A stretch of DNA of 64,000 bases. Source: Ancylobacter sp. TS-1 (lineage in GTDB: Bacteria; Pseudomonadota; Alphaproteobacteria; Rhizobiales; Xanthobacteraceae). This document shows positions 40,021-48,408 of the stretch, in pieces. Within the stretch, counting starts at the first letter, position 1, and each line of letters opens with the position of its first letter. The stretch covers positions 2,840,001-2,904,000 of the forward strand of contig NZ_CP045144.1 of NCBI RefSeq assembly GCF_009223885.1, read 5' to 3'. The position numbers and the translations under genes were made by a program. The notes under the pieces are model-generated. The model was not told the DNA's origin. It saw nothing but the letters and a program-made list of their open reading frames with translations, and did not search any database.

Positions 40021-40893
40021 ATGAGCGAAAACGGCTCGCGCGGCCCCGGGCGCCTGCGCGTCGGCGACGGCCCCCTCATTCGCCGGCTGCTGATCGGCAC
40101 GGTGCTGCTCGTCACCGCGCTCATGCTGGTGGCGCCGCTGGCGGCGATCTTCGCCGAGGCGTTCCGCCATGGCGTGGCGGCCTATGCCGCCTCCTTCGCG
40201 GCGCCCGATACCCAGTACGCCATCGGCCTCACCGTCTTCACCGCGCTGATCGTGGTGCCGATCAATGTCGGCTTCGGCATCGCGGCGGCGTGGTGCATCG
40301 CCAAGTTCCGCTTCCGCGGCCGCAACCTGCTGGTGGCGCTGGTGGAACTGCCCTTCTCGATCTCGCCGATCATCGCCGGCGTGGCCTATCTCTTCGTCTA
40401 TGGCGCGCAGGGCCTGCTCGGGCCGTGGCTCGCCGAGCACGACATCAAGATCATGTTCGCCGTTCCGGCGATCATCCTCGCCAGCCTGTTCGTCACCGCC
40501 CCCTTCGTCGCCCGCGAGCTGATCCCGCTGATGATCGCGCAGGGCTCGGAGGAGGAGGAGGCGGCGGTGACGCTTGGGGCCGGCGGCTGGCGCATCCTGC
40601 GCCTCGTCACCCTGCCCAATGTGCGCTTCGCCCTGCTCTACGGCGCGGCGCTCTGCAATGCGCGGGTGATGGGCGAATTCGGCGCGGTGTCGGTGGTCTC
40701 CGGCAACATACGCGGCCAGACCAACACGCTGCCGCTGCAGATCGAGCTGCTCTACCAGGACAACAACGCCGTCGCGGCCTTCGCGGTGGCGACCATCCTC
40801 ACCGCCGTCGCCCTCGTCACGCTGGTCGCCAAGGCGATCATCGAGCGGCTGGACGCGGCGCGGGTGAAGGCGCAGAGCCGCCCGGGGCATTGA
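40021..40893 (+). CDS. cysW: Sulfate ABC transporter permease CysW
   Basis: A 290-residue permease that is the second membrane subunit of the sulfate/thiosulfate importer. It shows VELPFSISPIIAGVAYLFVYGAQG, the EAA loop EEEEAAVTLGAGGWRILRLVTLPN, and MGEFGAVSVVSGNIRGQTNTLPLQIELLY. The ATPase gene cysA would normally follow, but the next gene is on the opposite strand, so the ATPase must be encoded elsewhere. Confidence 0.94.
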   Translation: MSENGSRGPGRLRVGDGPLIRRLLIGTVLLVTALMLVAPLAAIFAEAFRHGVAAYAASFAAPDTQYAIGLTVFTALIVVPINVGFGIAAAWCIAKFRFRGRNLLVALVELPFSISPIIAGVAYLFVYGAQGLLGPWLAEHDIKIMFAVPAIILASLFVTAPFVARELIPLMIAQGSEEEEAAVTLGAGGWRILRLVTLPNVRFALLYGAALCNARVMGEFGAVSVVSGNIRGQTNTLPLQIELLYQDNNAVAAFAVATILTAVALVTLVAKAIIERLDAARVKAQSRPGH

Positions 40894-40930
40894 GGCGGGC
40901 GGCCTTCCCTCTCCCGTCGGGATGAGGCGC

Positions 40931-41893
40931 TCAGCCCGCGTTCAACGCCTTCCACACCAGTTCGGCGGCGGCGAGGTCCTCGATCGCCGTGCCGACCGAC
41001 TTGAACAGCGTGATCTCGTCGGCGCGCCCGCGTCCCGGCGCGGTGCCGGCGGCAAGCTCGAACAGGTCGCCGCGAATGCCGTCCGGCGCCAGCACGCCGG
41101 TCGAGAGCGGCACCACGATGTCGCCGGCCTCCTTGGTCGCGCCGGCGCGGGTGTCGACATAGACCCGCGCCCGGCGGATCGCCTCGTCGTCGGCCTCGCG
41201 CATGGTGGGCGTGAAGCCGCCGACCAGATCGACATGCTGGCCGGGATTGAGGTAGCGCCCCTCGACGAGGGGCTGCGGCGAGAGCGTCGCCGAGGTCACG
41301 ATGTCGGCGCCGGCGATGGCGGCGCCCCGGTCCATCTCGGCACGGGCTTCGAAGCCTTCCGCGCGCAGGCTCTCGGCCATGGCCTCCGCCTTGGCCTGCG
41401 TCCGGTTCCACACCACGATGGAGCGGATGGGGCGCACGCTGGCATGGGCGCGGGCGAGATAGGGCGCGAGCGCCCCCGCCCCGATGACGGCGAGGCGGCT
41501 GGCATCCTCGCGGGCGAGATAGCGCGCGGCGAGCGCGGAGGCCGCCGCCGTGCGCCAGACGGTGAGCGCGCGGGCGTCGAGGATCGCCAGCGGCACGCCG
41601 GTGGCGCCGGAATTGAGGATGTACAGCCCGTTGATGGTGTCGATGCCGCGCGCGGCATTGCCGGGCTGCACCGTCACCAGCTTGGTGCCGACCACGTCGT
41701 CCTCGGTGCCGGCGGCGGTCCAGGCCGGCATCAACAGCAGCGTGGCGTCGCCGTCGGGGCGGGCGATGGTGTGGTGGTGGCGCACCGGCGTGACGATGGG
41801 GCGGCGGAAGGCCGCGTCCAGCGCGTCGATCAGGGCGGGAAAGGTGAGAAGGCCGGCGATCTCGCCGGCCGGCACGAAGCGCGGTCCGCTCAT
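40931..41893 (-). CDS. Ornithine cyclodeaminase / mu-crystallin family protein
   Basis: A 320-residue NAD(P)-binding protein. It shows RHHHTIARPDGDATLLLMPAW, the substrate region GTKLVTVQPGNAARG, the Rossmann motif LAVIGAGALAPYLARAHA, VVWNRT, and HVDLVGGFTPTMREADDEAI. Family members include ornithine cyclodeaminase, alanine dehydrogenase and delta1-pyrroline-2-carboxylate (or piperideine-2-carboxylate) reductase, and I cannot tell which applies. ATG 41893 is chosen since the frame above it overlaps the lapA-like gene. Confidence 0.88.
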   Translation of the reverse strand: MSGPRFVPAGEIAGLLTFPALIDALDAAFRRPIVTPVRHHHTIARPDGDATLLLMPAWTAAGTEDDVVGTKLVTVQPGNAARGIDTINGLYILNSGATGVPLAILDARALTVWRTAAASALAARYLAREDASRLAVIGAGALAPYLARAHASVRPIRSIVVWNRTQAKAEAMAESLRAEGFEARAEMDRGAAIAGADIVTSATLSPQPLVEGRYLNPGQHVDLVGGFTPTMREADDEAIRRARVYVDTRAGATKEAGDIVVPLSTGVLAPDGIRGDLFELAAGTAPGRGRADEITLFKSVGTAIEDLAAAELVWKALNAG

Positions 41894-41895
41894 GG

Positions 41896-42273
41896 TCAGG
41901 CCGCGTCGCGGCGGTCGGCGAGGGCGGGGCGGGCGGGCCCGCTCTCCTGACCGCCGGAAGGCGCGGTGCGGGTGGCCAGCGCGGCGCGCAGTCCCTCCGC
42001 CTCGGCCTTGGCCTGACGTGCCTCGCGGGAGGCACTGCGGGCGGCGCGGCGCCAGCGGCCCTGGCCGAGCCATACCGCCACCCCGCCGAGCAGCACGCCG
42101 ACGATCGCCGCGCCGAACACGACGAGGAACAGCGGGACGTCCAGCGAAAACGCATCCGTGCCGGCGAACGGGTCGACCACCAGCGGCACCGTATGGCGGT
42201 TGGCCACGGCGAGCAGGACGAGACCCGCCGAGACCGGCAGGACGATGAGGATCAGCAGCAGGCGGCGCAGCAC
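41896..42273 (-). CDS. LapA-domain (DUF1049) membrane protein
   Basis: A 125-residue inner-membrane protein with two hydrophobic helices (LLLILIVLPVSAGLVLLAVAN and VPLFLVVFGAAIVGVLLGGVAVWL) and a charged, coiled cytoplasmic tail. It resembles lipopolysaccharide assembly protein A. GTG 42273 is preferred, with GAGGA upstream; an upstream ATG would overlap ihfB. It follows ihfB by 19 bases, the same order as ihfB-lapA in E. coli. Confidence 0.82.
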   Translation of the reverse strand: MLRRLLLILIVLPVSAGLVLLAVANRHTVPLVVDPFAGTDAFSLDVPLFLVVFGAAIVGVLLGGVAVWLGQGRWRRAARSASREARQAKAEAEGLRAALATRTAPSGGQESGPARPALADRRDAA

Positions 42274-42292
42274 GTTCGGTTCCTCGGGCGGC

Positions 42293-42586
42293 TCATTCCA
42301 GATCGACGCCATCGTTCAGGCGTTCGCGCATTTCCTTGCCCGTCTTGAAATAGGGCACGGCCTTCCCGTCGACATCCACATGGGCGCCGGTGCGCGGGTT
42401 GCGCCCGGTGCGAGCGGGGCGCGACTTCACCGAGAAGGCGCCGAAGCCGCGCAGCTCCACCCGGTCGCCACGCGCCAGCGCCGCGATGATCTCGTCGAGA
42501 ATCGCGTTCACGATATTCTCGACATCGCGCTGATAAAGGTGCGGATTCGCTTCCGCAATCCGCTGCACCAGTTCTGACTTGATCAT
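42293..42586 (-). CDS. ihfB: Integration host factor subunit beta
   Basis: A 97-residue DNA-bending protein that pairs with IhfA. It shows [33 protein letters not shown], the beta-arm segment [22 protein letters not shown] with the DNA-intercalating Pro, and [15 protein letters not shown]. Length and start are typical. An AT-rich patch directly upstream (around 42626-42650) probably holds its promoter. Confidence 0.96.
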   Translation of the reverse strand: MIKSELVQRIAEANPHLYQRDVENIVNAILDEIIAALARGDRVELRGFGAFSVKSRPARTGRNPRTGAHVDVDGKAVPYFKTGKEMRERLNDGVDLE

Positions 42587-42661
42587 CGACGCCCCGGCCC
42601 CTTTTTCGTTCGGCTCGTCGGTACTCCAAAAAAATGATATTTTGGAAGCTCTTGGCCCCGT

Positions 42662-43642
42662 CTAGCCACCGCGAGGGTGCCAGAGGGCCAGAAGACCGTC
42701 AAGGCGGGCCTGCGTCGCCGCCTCGCCGGCGGCGGTGATCAGGACATTGGCGAGATCGTCGAGCCCGATCAACGACATAAGCCGTATCGAGGCGCCGCGC
42801 AGCCAGCCGAATTCGTCGCCCGCCCGCCGCGTGTGCCAGTCCCGTACGGGAATGTCCTTAGGCACGCCGCGCTCGCGCTCCAGCCAGTCGCGTGCGGTGC
42901 GCTCGTCGCCGATCTCGTCGATGAGCCGCAGCGGCAGGGCCTGATGGCCGGTGAACACCCGTCCGTCCGAGGCCTGGACCAGCTTTTCGCCCGCGAGCAG
43001 GCGCCGCTCGGCGACGAGGCCGCGGAACCAGTCATAGCTGTCCTCGACCAGTGCGCGCACGGCGGCGCGCGCGTCCTCGGTCGGCGGATCGAACATGTTC
43101 GGCGCCGCCTTGAGCGGGCTCGACTTGATCTCCTCATAGGAGATGCCGACCGTCTTCATCAGCTCGGCGAAATTGGGGAACTGGAAGATCACCCCGATCG
43201 AGCCGACCAGCGAATTGCGCGGCGCGACGATGTGGTCGGCGCCCATGGCGGCGATGTAGGCGCCGGAGGCGGCGATGCCGTCGACCACGGCGACGATGGG
43301 CTTTTTCTCGGCGAGGCGGCGCAGCCCGTCATAGAGCGCGGCCGAGCCGACCACCGTGCCGCCGGGGCTGTCGATGGACAAAATCACCGCGCGGGCGCCG
43401 GAACGGCCTATGGAGTCGAGCAGTTCCAGCCGCTCGCGCTCGTTGTGGATCAGCCCGCCAATGGTGATGCGCGCCACATGCGCCGACGAGCGCGGCAGCA
43501 GCCCGCCATCGTTCCACCAGGCGAAGGCGCCGAAGCCGGCGAGCAGGACCAGAAGCAGCGTGAAGACGCGCCAGAAGGCGAGCTTGCGGCGCAGGCGCCG
43601 GCGCGCCAGCAACTCGTCGACGTCCAGGGCGCTGGCGGGCAT
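42662..43642 (-). CDS. sppA: Signal peptide peptidase SppA (S49), membrane-anchored
   Basis: A 326-residue inner-membrane serine protease that digests cleaved signal peptides. One N-terminal transmembrane helix (FTLLLVLLAGFGAFAWW, residues ~27-43) is followed by the S49 domain with SIDSPGGTVVGSAALY, the nucleophile in GIAASGAYIAAMGADHIVA (Ser126), GSIGVIFQFPNF and the general base Lys178. The 52-residue Ser-Lys spacing equals that of the other S49 peptidase in this window. The ATG has GAAGGAG upstream. It precedes ihfB, a conserved neighbour. Confidence 0.92.
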   Translation of the reverse strand: MPASALDVDELLARRRLRRKLAFWRVFTLLLVLLAGFGAFAWWNDGGLLPRSSAHVARITIGGLIHNERERLELLDSIGRSGARAVILSIDSPGGTVVGSAALYDGLRRLAEKKPIVAVVDGIAASGAYIAAMGADHIVAPRNSLVGSIGVIFQFPNFAELMKTVGISYEEIKSSPLKAAPNMFDPPTEDARAAVRALVEDSYDWFRGLVAERRLLAGEKLVQASDGRVFTGHQALPLRLIDEIGDERTARDWLERERGVPKDIPVRDWHTRRAGDEFGWLRGASIRLMSLIGLDDLANVLITAAGEAATQARLDGLLALWHPRGG

Positions 43643-43761
43643 GCAGGATCTCCTTCGCGCCCCAAGGGGTAGCGGCCGAGTGTGGCGGGCGCAAGAGCGG
43701 CAAGGTCGCGCCAAGGTCGCGGCCGAGGAAGGGTATCGTCCGCCATCCGTTGCATGCCGCC

Positions 43762-43854
43762 GTCATCCCGGACGGGCGATTTGCCGATCCGGGATCGCGT
43801 GAAGGAAGAGGGCGGGTAACGATCCCAGCTCTCGCTCCGCTCGGCCGGGATGAC
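43762..43854. repeat. REP-like composite palindrome, copy E
   Basis: Bounded by GTCATCCCGG and CCGGGATGAC, in the gap between the phn-type acetyltransferase stop and the sppA start. The second inner arm reads ATCCCAGC, a one-base variant. Confidence 0.8.
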
Positions 43855-43863
43855 GTCCTCTGG

Positions 43864-44481
43864 CTACCCGCCGTGCCTGTCGAGGAAGGCCTCCACGGAG
43901 AGCGCGCGGAAATCGTCGAGCGCGGCGCGCAGGCGCGCTTGGTCCCAGTCCCACCAGCCGAGCGCCATGAGCCGCGCGGCGATGGCGGGCGGAAAGCGCT
44001 CGCGCACCGGTCTGGCCGGTACGCCGGCGACGATGGTATAGGGCGCCACGTCCTTCGTCACCACGGCGCCGGCGGCGATCACCGCGCCGTCGCCGACGCT
44101 GCGGCTGGGCAGCACGATGGCGCCATGGCCGATCCACACATCGTTGCCGATGGCCACCGGCTGCGCGCGGCGCCATTCGAAGAAATCCGGCTCGTCCTGC
44201 GCGTCGTCGAAATAGGCCGAGGCGCGATACGTGAAGTGCGACTGGCTGGCGCGCTCCATCGGATGGTTGCCGGGGTTGATCCGGGTCATCGCGGCGATGG
44301 AGGTGAACTTGCCGATCTTGGCATAGGCGATGTCGGAATCGTTGACGACGTAGGAATAGTCGCCGAGCTCGACATCGAGCAGCTTGGTGCGCGGCCCTAC
44401 CTCGGTGTAGCGCCCGAGCGTGGAGCGCGTCACCTCGGCGGTCGGATGGACGGTCGCGGTGGGGCCGAGCTTGTGCGCCAT
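43864..44481 (-). CDS. Phosphonate-cluster hexapeptide acetyltransferase (DapH/DapD/GlmU-related)
   Basis: A 205-residue left-handed beta-helix acyltransferase. Hexapeptide repeats run through STLGRYTEVGPRTKLLDVELGDYSYVVNDSDIAYAKIGKFTSIA and later AIGNDVWIGHGAIVLPSRSVGDGAVIAAGAVVTKDV. The pattern IGKFTSIA...RINPGNHPMERAS is that of the CatB-like family found in alphaproteobacterial phn (C-P lyase) clusters. Its acyl acceptor is unknown. It starts two bases after the DUF1045 stop, so it is co-transcribed with DUF1045 and phnM. Confidence 0.85.
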   Translation of the reverse strand: MAHKLGPTATVHPTAEVTRSTLGRYTEVGPRTKLLDVELGDYSYVVNDSDIAYAKIGKFTSIAAMTRINPGNHPMERASQSHFTYRASAYFDDAQDEPDFFEWRRAQPVAIGNDVWIGHGAIVLPSRSVGDGAVIAAGAVVTKDVAPYTIVAGVPARPVRERFPPAIAARLMALGWWDWDQARLRAALDDFRALSVEAFLDRHGG

Positions 44482-44483
44482 GG

Positions 44484-45185
44484 TCAGGTACCGAAGGGGA
44501 AGCGCGCGATCAGCCGGAACGGCCCGGCCTCCTGCCGGTAGAGGGCGATCTCGCGCACGATCAGCGGACCGTCGGCGCCGCTGAGGGCGAAATGCTCGGC
44601 CAGTTCGGCTTCCGCCAGCGCGCGCTCCTCGTCCTCCAGCGGGCCGGTGAGCGTCATGTGGAAGCGGAAATCCTCCAGCACATAGGGGTAGCCCCAGCGC
44701 GTCAGATGGTCCTGCTGGCGCGGCGTGAGCGGGGCGCGCAGGCGCTTCTCGCGCTCGGCTTCGCTCATCGGGGCGCGGAAGCCGTCGAAGTTCGCAACGG
44801 CGGCAGCCGCCAGCCGGTCCAGTGCGGCGCTGGGCGCGGCGAGGCGCAGGGCGAGGAAGCGGCTGATGGAGGCGAGCGTGACGCCCGGGCAGGCGAAGTC
44901 CGCCCGCTCGGCGGCGAAGGCCGCGCAGGCCTCGCGCAGCTCGGCCTCGCTGCGGCCCGGCGCCAGACGGAACGGCGCCTTCAGCGTGCCGTGGAAGCCG
45001 TAGCGGCGCGGCTCGGCGGTGATCTCGCGCCAGCGCTCGATGTCGAAGCGGCGCAGCGGCTGAAGCGAGGCATCGGCGCCCGTCTCGGCGTCATGGCCGA
45101 TGGCGGCGGAGCCGAAGCGCCAGAGCGGGCTCTGGGCGGCCGGCGCGTAGTAGATCGCGTAGCGCGGCTCGGGGGCGGTCGCCAT
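44484..45185 (-). CDS. DUF1045 phosphonate-metabolism protein (2H phosphoesterase-like)
   Basis: A 233-residue protein of the DUF1045 family associated with phosphonate utilisation. Two HxT motifs are clear: FHGTLKAPF (His65, Thr67) and FHMTLTGPL (His176, Thr178). This is the signature of the 2H phosphoesterase (LigT-like) superfamily, which opens cyclic phosphodiesters. In this context the plausible substrate is 5-phosphoribosyl 1,2-cyclic phosphate, the C-P lyase product that PhnP opens in E. coli; that assignment is inference. The start shares one base with the phnM stop (TGATG). Confidence 0.85.
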   Translation of the reverse strand: MATAPEPRYAIYYAPAAQSPLWRFGSAAIGHDAETGADASLQPLRRFDIERWREITAEPRRYGFHGTLKAPFRLAPGRSEAELREACAAFAAERADFACPGVTLASISRFLALRLAAPSAALDRLAAAAVANFDGFRAPMSEAEREKRLRAPLTPRQQDHLTRWGYPYVLEDFRFHMTLTGPLEDEERALAEAELAEHFALSGADGPLIVREIALYRQEAGPFRLIARFPFGT

Positions 45186-46324
45186 CAGAAGACGCGCCGC
45201 CCGGCGAGGAACACCTCGCCGACCACGGGGGTTTCGTCGGCGAGCCGGAACCGCACGAGGTCGGCGCGCAGCCCTTCCGCCAGCCGGCCGCGGTCGTCGA
45301 GCCCGGCGAGGCGCGCCGGGGCGGCGGTGACCAGAGCCAGCGCGGCGGGGATCGGCAGGCCCGCCGTGCGGGTCAAAGCGAGGGCGGCCTGCAGCAGGCT
45401 CGCCGGCACGTAATCCGAGGCGAGCGCGTCGAGCAGCCCCTCGCGGGCGAGGTCGCGCATGGAGACGCCGCCCGAATGCGAGCCGCCGCGCACCACGTTC
45501 GGCGCGCCGCCGATGGTGGCGAGCCCGCCCGCCTTGGCGGCGCGAGCCGCTTCCATCGTGGTCGGGAATTCGGAGATGGTGCAGCCGGCCGCCAGCGCCT
45601 CGGCGACGTGGCCGGGCGTGGTGTCGTCATGGCTCGCCAGCACGATGCCGGAGGCCGCGAACAGCGCGACCATCCTGTCGTAATTGCCGGCGACGGCGCC
45701 GCGCGCCCGCTCGATGCGGTCGGCGACCTCGGCGTCGATGTCCGCCCCGCCCTTGCCGATGCCGGTGAGGTAGACCTTCAGATGCTCGACATTGCGCCAC
45801 TGCCGCGTGCCGGGCGTGTGGTCCATCAGCGAGGCCAGCGCAAGCGTCGGGCGGCCGAGCGCGGCGTCGACGAGATCGGGCAGGGTGCGGTCGGTCAATT
45901 CGCAGCGCAGATGGATGCGGTGGTCGACGCGGAACAGGCCGCGCGCCGTGCCCTCGTCGACCGCGTCCAGCATGGTCTCGTAGAGCGCGCGCCGGTCGGC
46001 CTTGGCCTGATCGAAGCCGCCGGCGCAGATCGCGTCATAGACGGTGGTGACGCCGGAGGCCGCCATCTGCGCGTCATGCGCCAGCGCGGCGGCGCGCGCA
46101 TCCGGCCAGATCACCTTGGGACGCGGGATGAAATGGCCTTCCAGCGCATCGGTGTGCAGGTCGATGAGGCCCGGGGCGAGATAGGCGCCCTCGCCGTCGA
46201 TGGCGGCCGGAAGCTGCGAGCGCCCTTCATCGAGGGCGCGGATCCGCCCGCCCTCATGAACCAGCGTGCCGTCGACGACGCGGTCCTCGAGCACGAGGCG
46301 GACATTGGTCAGAACAGTTTCCAT
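45185..46324 (-). CDS. phnM: Alpha-D-ribose 1-methylphosphonate 5-triphosphate diphosphatase PhnM
   Basis: A 379-residue amidohydrolase of the C-P lyase pathway that removes pyrophosphate from the triphosphate intermediate. It shows the metal-binding PGLIDLHTDALEGHFIPRPKVIWP, SGVTTVYDAICAG, VLASHDDTTPGHVAEALAAGCTISEFPTTMEAA and GGAPNVVRGGSHSGGVS. It heads a tight three-gene unit, but no phnGHIJKL, phnN or transporter genes are in the window. Confidence 0.93.
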   Translation of the reverse strand: METVLTNVRLVLEDRVVDGTLVHEGGRIRALDEGRSQLPAAIDGEGAYLAPGLIDLHTDALEGHFIPRPKVIWPDARAAALAHDAQMAASGVTTVYDAICAGGFDQAKADRRALYETMLDAVDEGTARGLFRVDHRIHLRCELTDRTLPDLVDAALGRPTLALASLMDHTPGTRQWRNVEHLKVYLTGIGKGGADIDAEVADRIERARGAVAGNYDRMVALFAASGIVLASHDDTTPGHVAEALAAGCTISEFPTTMEAARAAKAGGLATIGGAPNVVRGGSHSGGVSMRDLAREGLLDALASDYVPASLLQAALALTRTAGLPIPAALALVTAAPARLAGLDDRGRLAEGLRADLVRFRLADETPVVGEVFLAGRRVF

Positions 46325-46376
46325 GGCCGCGCGTCTCGCATGTTGATGTGACCGTTCGATGAACCCCGCCCGCCGG

Positions 46377-47996
46377 TCACAGCCCCAGCGCGCCGCCGTC
46401 CGAGCGCGGGTCGTGCGCGCCTTCCAGCCCGGCGCGGCCCGGATGCAGGATCACCGCCCCGGCATGGCCCATCATGTCGGAGAACAGCTCGGGGAGGATT
46501 TCGACATCGTGGCCGGCGCGGACGAGCTGGTCGGCGAGGCCGCCGTCGAAGGCGCCTTCAAGACGCAGGCTCACCGTGTCCGAGCCCCAGGTGCGGCCCA
46601 GCACCCAGCGCGGCCGGGCGATGGCCTCGCCGAGCGGCACGCCGAACATGCCGTAGCGGCTCATCACCGCCGCATTGGTCTGCGGTTGGCCTTCCCCGCC
46701 CATGGTGCCGAAGGCGACGAAGCGCCCGTCGGGGAACCGCGCCATGCAGGGATTGAGCGTGTGGAAGGGCCGACGGCCGGGCTGCAGCGGGTTCTTCGCG
46801 CGCGGGTCGAGCGAGAAGGAGGTGCCGCGATTCTGCATCAGCACGCCGGTCGAGGGCAGCACGAGGGCCGAGCCGAACTCCCAGTAGATCGACTGGATGT
46901 AGGAGACGGCGAGCCCGCTCTTGTCGGCCGCGCCGAGCCAGACCGTGTCGCCGGGCGCGGCCTTGTGCGGCCAGGGCAAAGCGCGGCGCGGGTCGATCGC
47001 CGCCGCCTCGCGCGCGAGCGCGGCCGGGGTCAGGAAGGCGGCGGGGTCGTGCGCGAGATGGTCGAAATCCGTCACCACGCGGTCGCGGATCAGGAAGGCG
47101 CGCTTGGTCGCCTCGATCAGCCCGTGAATATGGGCGAAGCCTTCCGGCTGGGCGACGCCGAGCCGGTCGAAGATCGACAGGATGAGCAGCGTCGCCAGCC
47201 CCTGTGTGGGCGGGGGCGAGGACCACAGCTCCATGTTGGAGAGCTTCACCCGCAGCGGCGCGCGGGTCACGGCGCGGAAGGATTCGAGATCGGCGCGCGT
47301 CACCGGGCTGCCGGCGCGCTCCAGATCGGCGGCGATCTCGCGGCCGACGTCGCCCCGGTAGAAATCGTCGAGCCCGGCGGCGGCGAGCTGCGCCAGCGTG
47401 TCGGCGAGCCGCTCGTAGCGCCGGACCGTGCCGATGGTCGGCACCGTTCCGTCCGGGTCGAGGAAGGCGCTCGCGAAGCCGGGCACGTCGGCCAGTTCCG
47501 CCCGCTTCTCGGCGGTCAGCCGGTTCTGCGAGCCGGAGACCGGGAAGCCGGCGCGGGCATGGGCGATGGCCGGCTCCAGCAGCCGGCGCGTCGGCATCTT
47601 GCCACCGAAGGCGTGCGCCGCCTCCTGCGCCAGCATCCAGCCGCCGACCTGCCCCGGCACGGTGAGCGCGGCGAGCGGGCCGCGCGGGGGAATCACGTCA
47701 TGGCCATGGTCGCGGTAGAACGGGATCGAGGCCTGCGCGCCGGCGAAGCCTGCCGCCTCGATATAGCTGACGCGCCCGGCCGGATCGCGGATCAGCCAGA
47801 AGCCGTCGCCGCCCATCTGCGTCATGTGCGGGTAGACCACCGCGATGGTCGCCGCCGCAGCGAGCGCCGCTTCCACCGCGTTGCCGCCCTCTTCCAGCAC
47901 GGCCCGGCCGGCCTCGCTGGCCAGCCAGTGGGGCGTGGCGACCATGCCGGCGCCGGCGCGGACGCTCTCGTGACCATTGCCGTGAACCACTTTCAC
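46377..47996 (-). CDS. ggt: Gamma-glutamyltransferase family protein
   Basis: A 539-residue Ntn-hydrolase of the gamma-glutamyltranspeptidase family. It shows GMVATPHWLASEAGRAVLEEGGNAVEAALAAA, MGGDGFWLI, and the processing site GD-TVWLGAADKSGLAVS, where Thr351 would be the nucleophile freed by autocleavage. The small-subunit motif FGSALVLPSTGVLMQNRGTSFS is also present. Unlike most GGTs it has no evident signal peptide, so it may act in the cytoplasm or on another amide substrate. The start is GTG (a second GTG is two codons later). Confidence 0.88.
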   Translation of the reverse strand: MKVVHGNGHESVRAGAGMVATPHWLASEAGRAVLEEGGNAVEAALAAAATIAVVYPHMTQMGGDGFWLIRDPAGRVSYIEAAGFAGAQASIPFYRDHGHDVIPPRGPLAALTVPGQVGGWMLAQEAAHAFGGKMPTRRLLEPAIAHARAGFPVSGSQNRLTAEKRAELADVPGFASAFLDPDGTVPTIGTVRRYERLADTLAQLAAAGLDDFYRGDVGREIAADLERAGSPVTRADLESFRAVTRAPLRVKLSNMELWSSPPPTQGLATLLILSIFDRLGVAQPEGFAHIHGLIEATKRAFLIRDRVVTDFDHLAHDPAAFLTPAALAREAAAIDPRRALPWPHKAAPGDTVWLGAADKSGLAVSYIQSIYWEFGSALVLPSTGVLMQNRGTSFSLDPRAKNPLQPGRRPFHTLNPCMARFPDGRFVAFGTMGGEGQPQTNAAVMSRYGMFGVPLGEAIARPRWVLGRTWGSDTVSLRLEGAFDGGLADQLVRAGHDVEILPELFSDMMGHAGAVILHPGRAGLEGAHDPRSDGGALGL

Positions 47997-48086
47997 CCCC
48001 GTCCTGGGTCGCCATTGCGCGGCGAACTTGACCCGCGCGGCCGGGCATAGCAGTTTGCGCCCCTTCGATTAAGACGGAAGAGCGAC

Positions 48087-48326
48087 ATGAGCACGGGCCG
48101 ACGCATTCGCTGGGACAATGTCAGCACGGTGCTGAGCGCTGCCATCCTGCTGGGCGCCGAGCTCATCGGCGCGGGCCTCGCCGCCGGCTGGGCCATCGCC
48201 GCCCTGTTCGACGCCAGCTGGGTGTGGGAGCTCATCTTCGAGGGCGCCTTCGGCCTGCTCGCCGTCTACGGCATCTACCGCTTCATCGTGAAGGCGAAGT
48301 CGGTGGAGCCCTTCGTCGAGGGCTGA
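48087..48326 (+). CDS. Small two-helix membrane protein, hypothetical
   Basis: A 79-residue protein with two hydrophobic segments (VLSAAILLGAELIGAGLAAGWAIAALF and IFEGAFGLLAVYGIYRFIV) and short polar ends. The ATG has GGAAGAG upstream and a strong terminator follows the stop. I do not recognise a family. Confidence 0.72.
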   Translation: MSTGRRIRWDNVSTVLSAAILLGAELIGAGLAAGWAIAALFDASWVWELIFEGAFGLLAVYGIYRFIVKAKSVEPFVEG

Positions 48327-48377
48327 TCCGCCCCTTATGCCCGCCGCGCGATTCGCGCCGTCGAGGGCGCCCGAGAG

Positions 48378-48408
48378 GCCGGCAGGGCAATGCTTTGCCG
48401 GCTTTTTT
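48378..48408 (+). terminator. Intrinsic terminator after the small membrane protein gene
   Basis: A 7-bp stem (GCCGGCA / TGCCGGC) with an 11-base loop is followed directly by TTTTTT, 50-80 bases after the stop at 48326. Confidence 0.85.
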
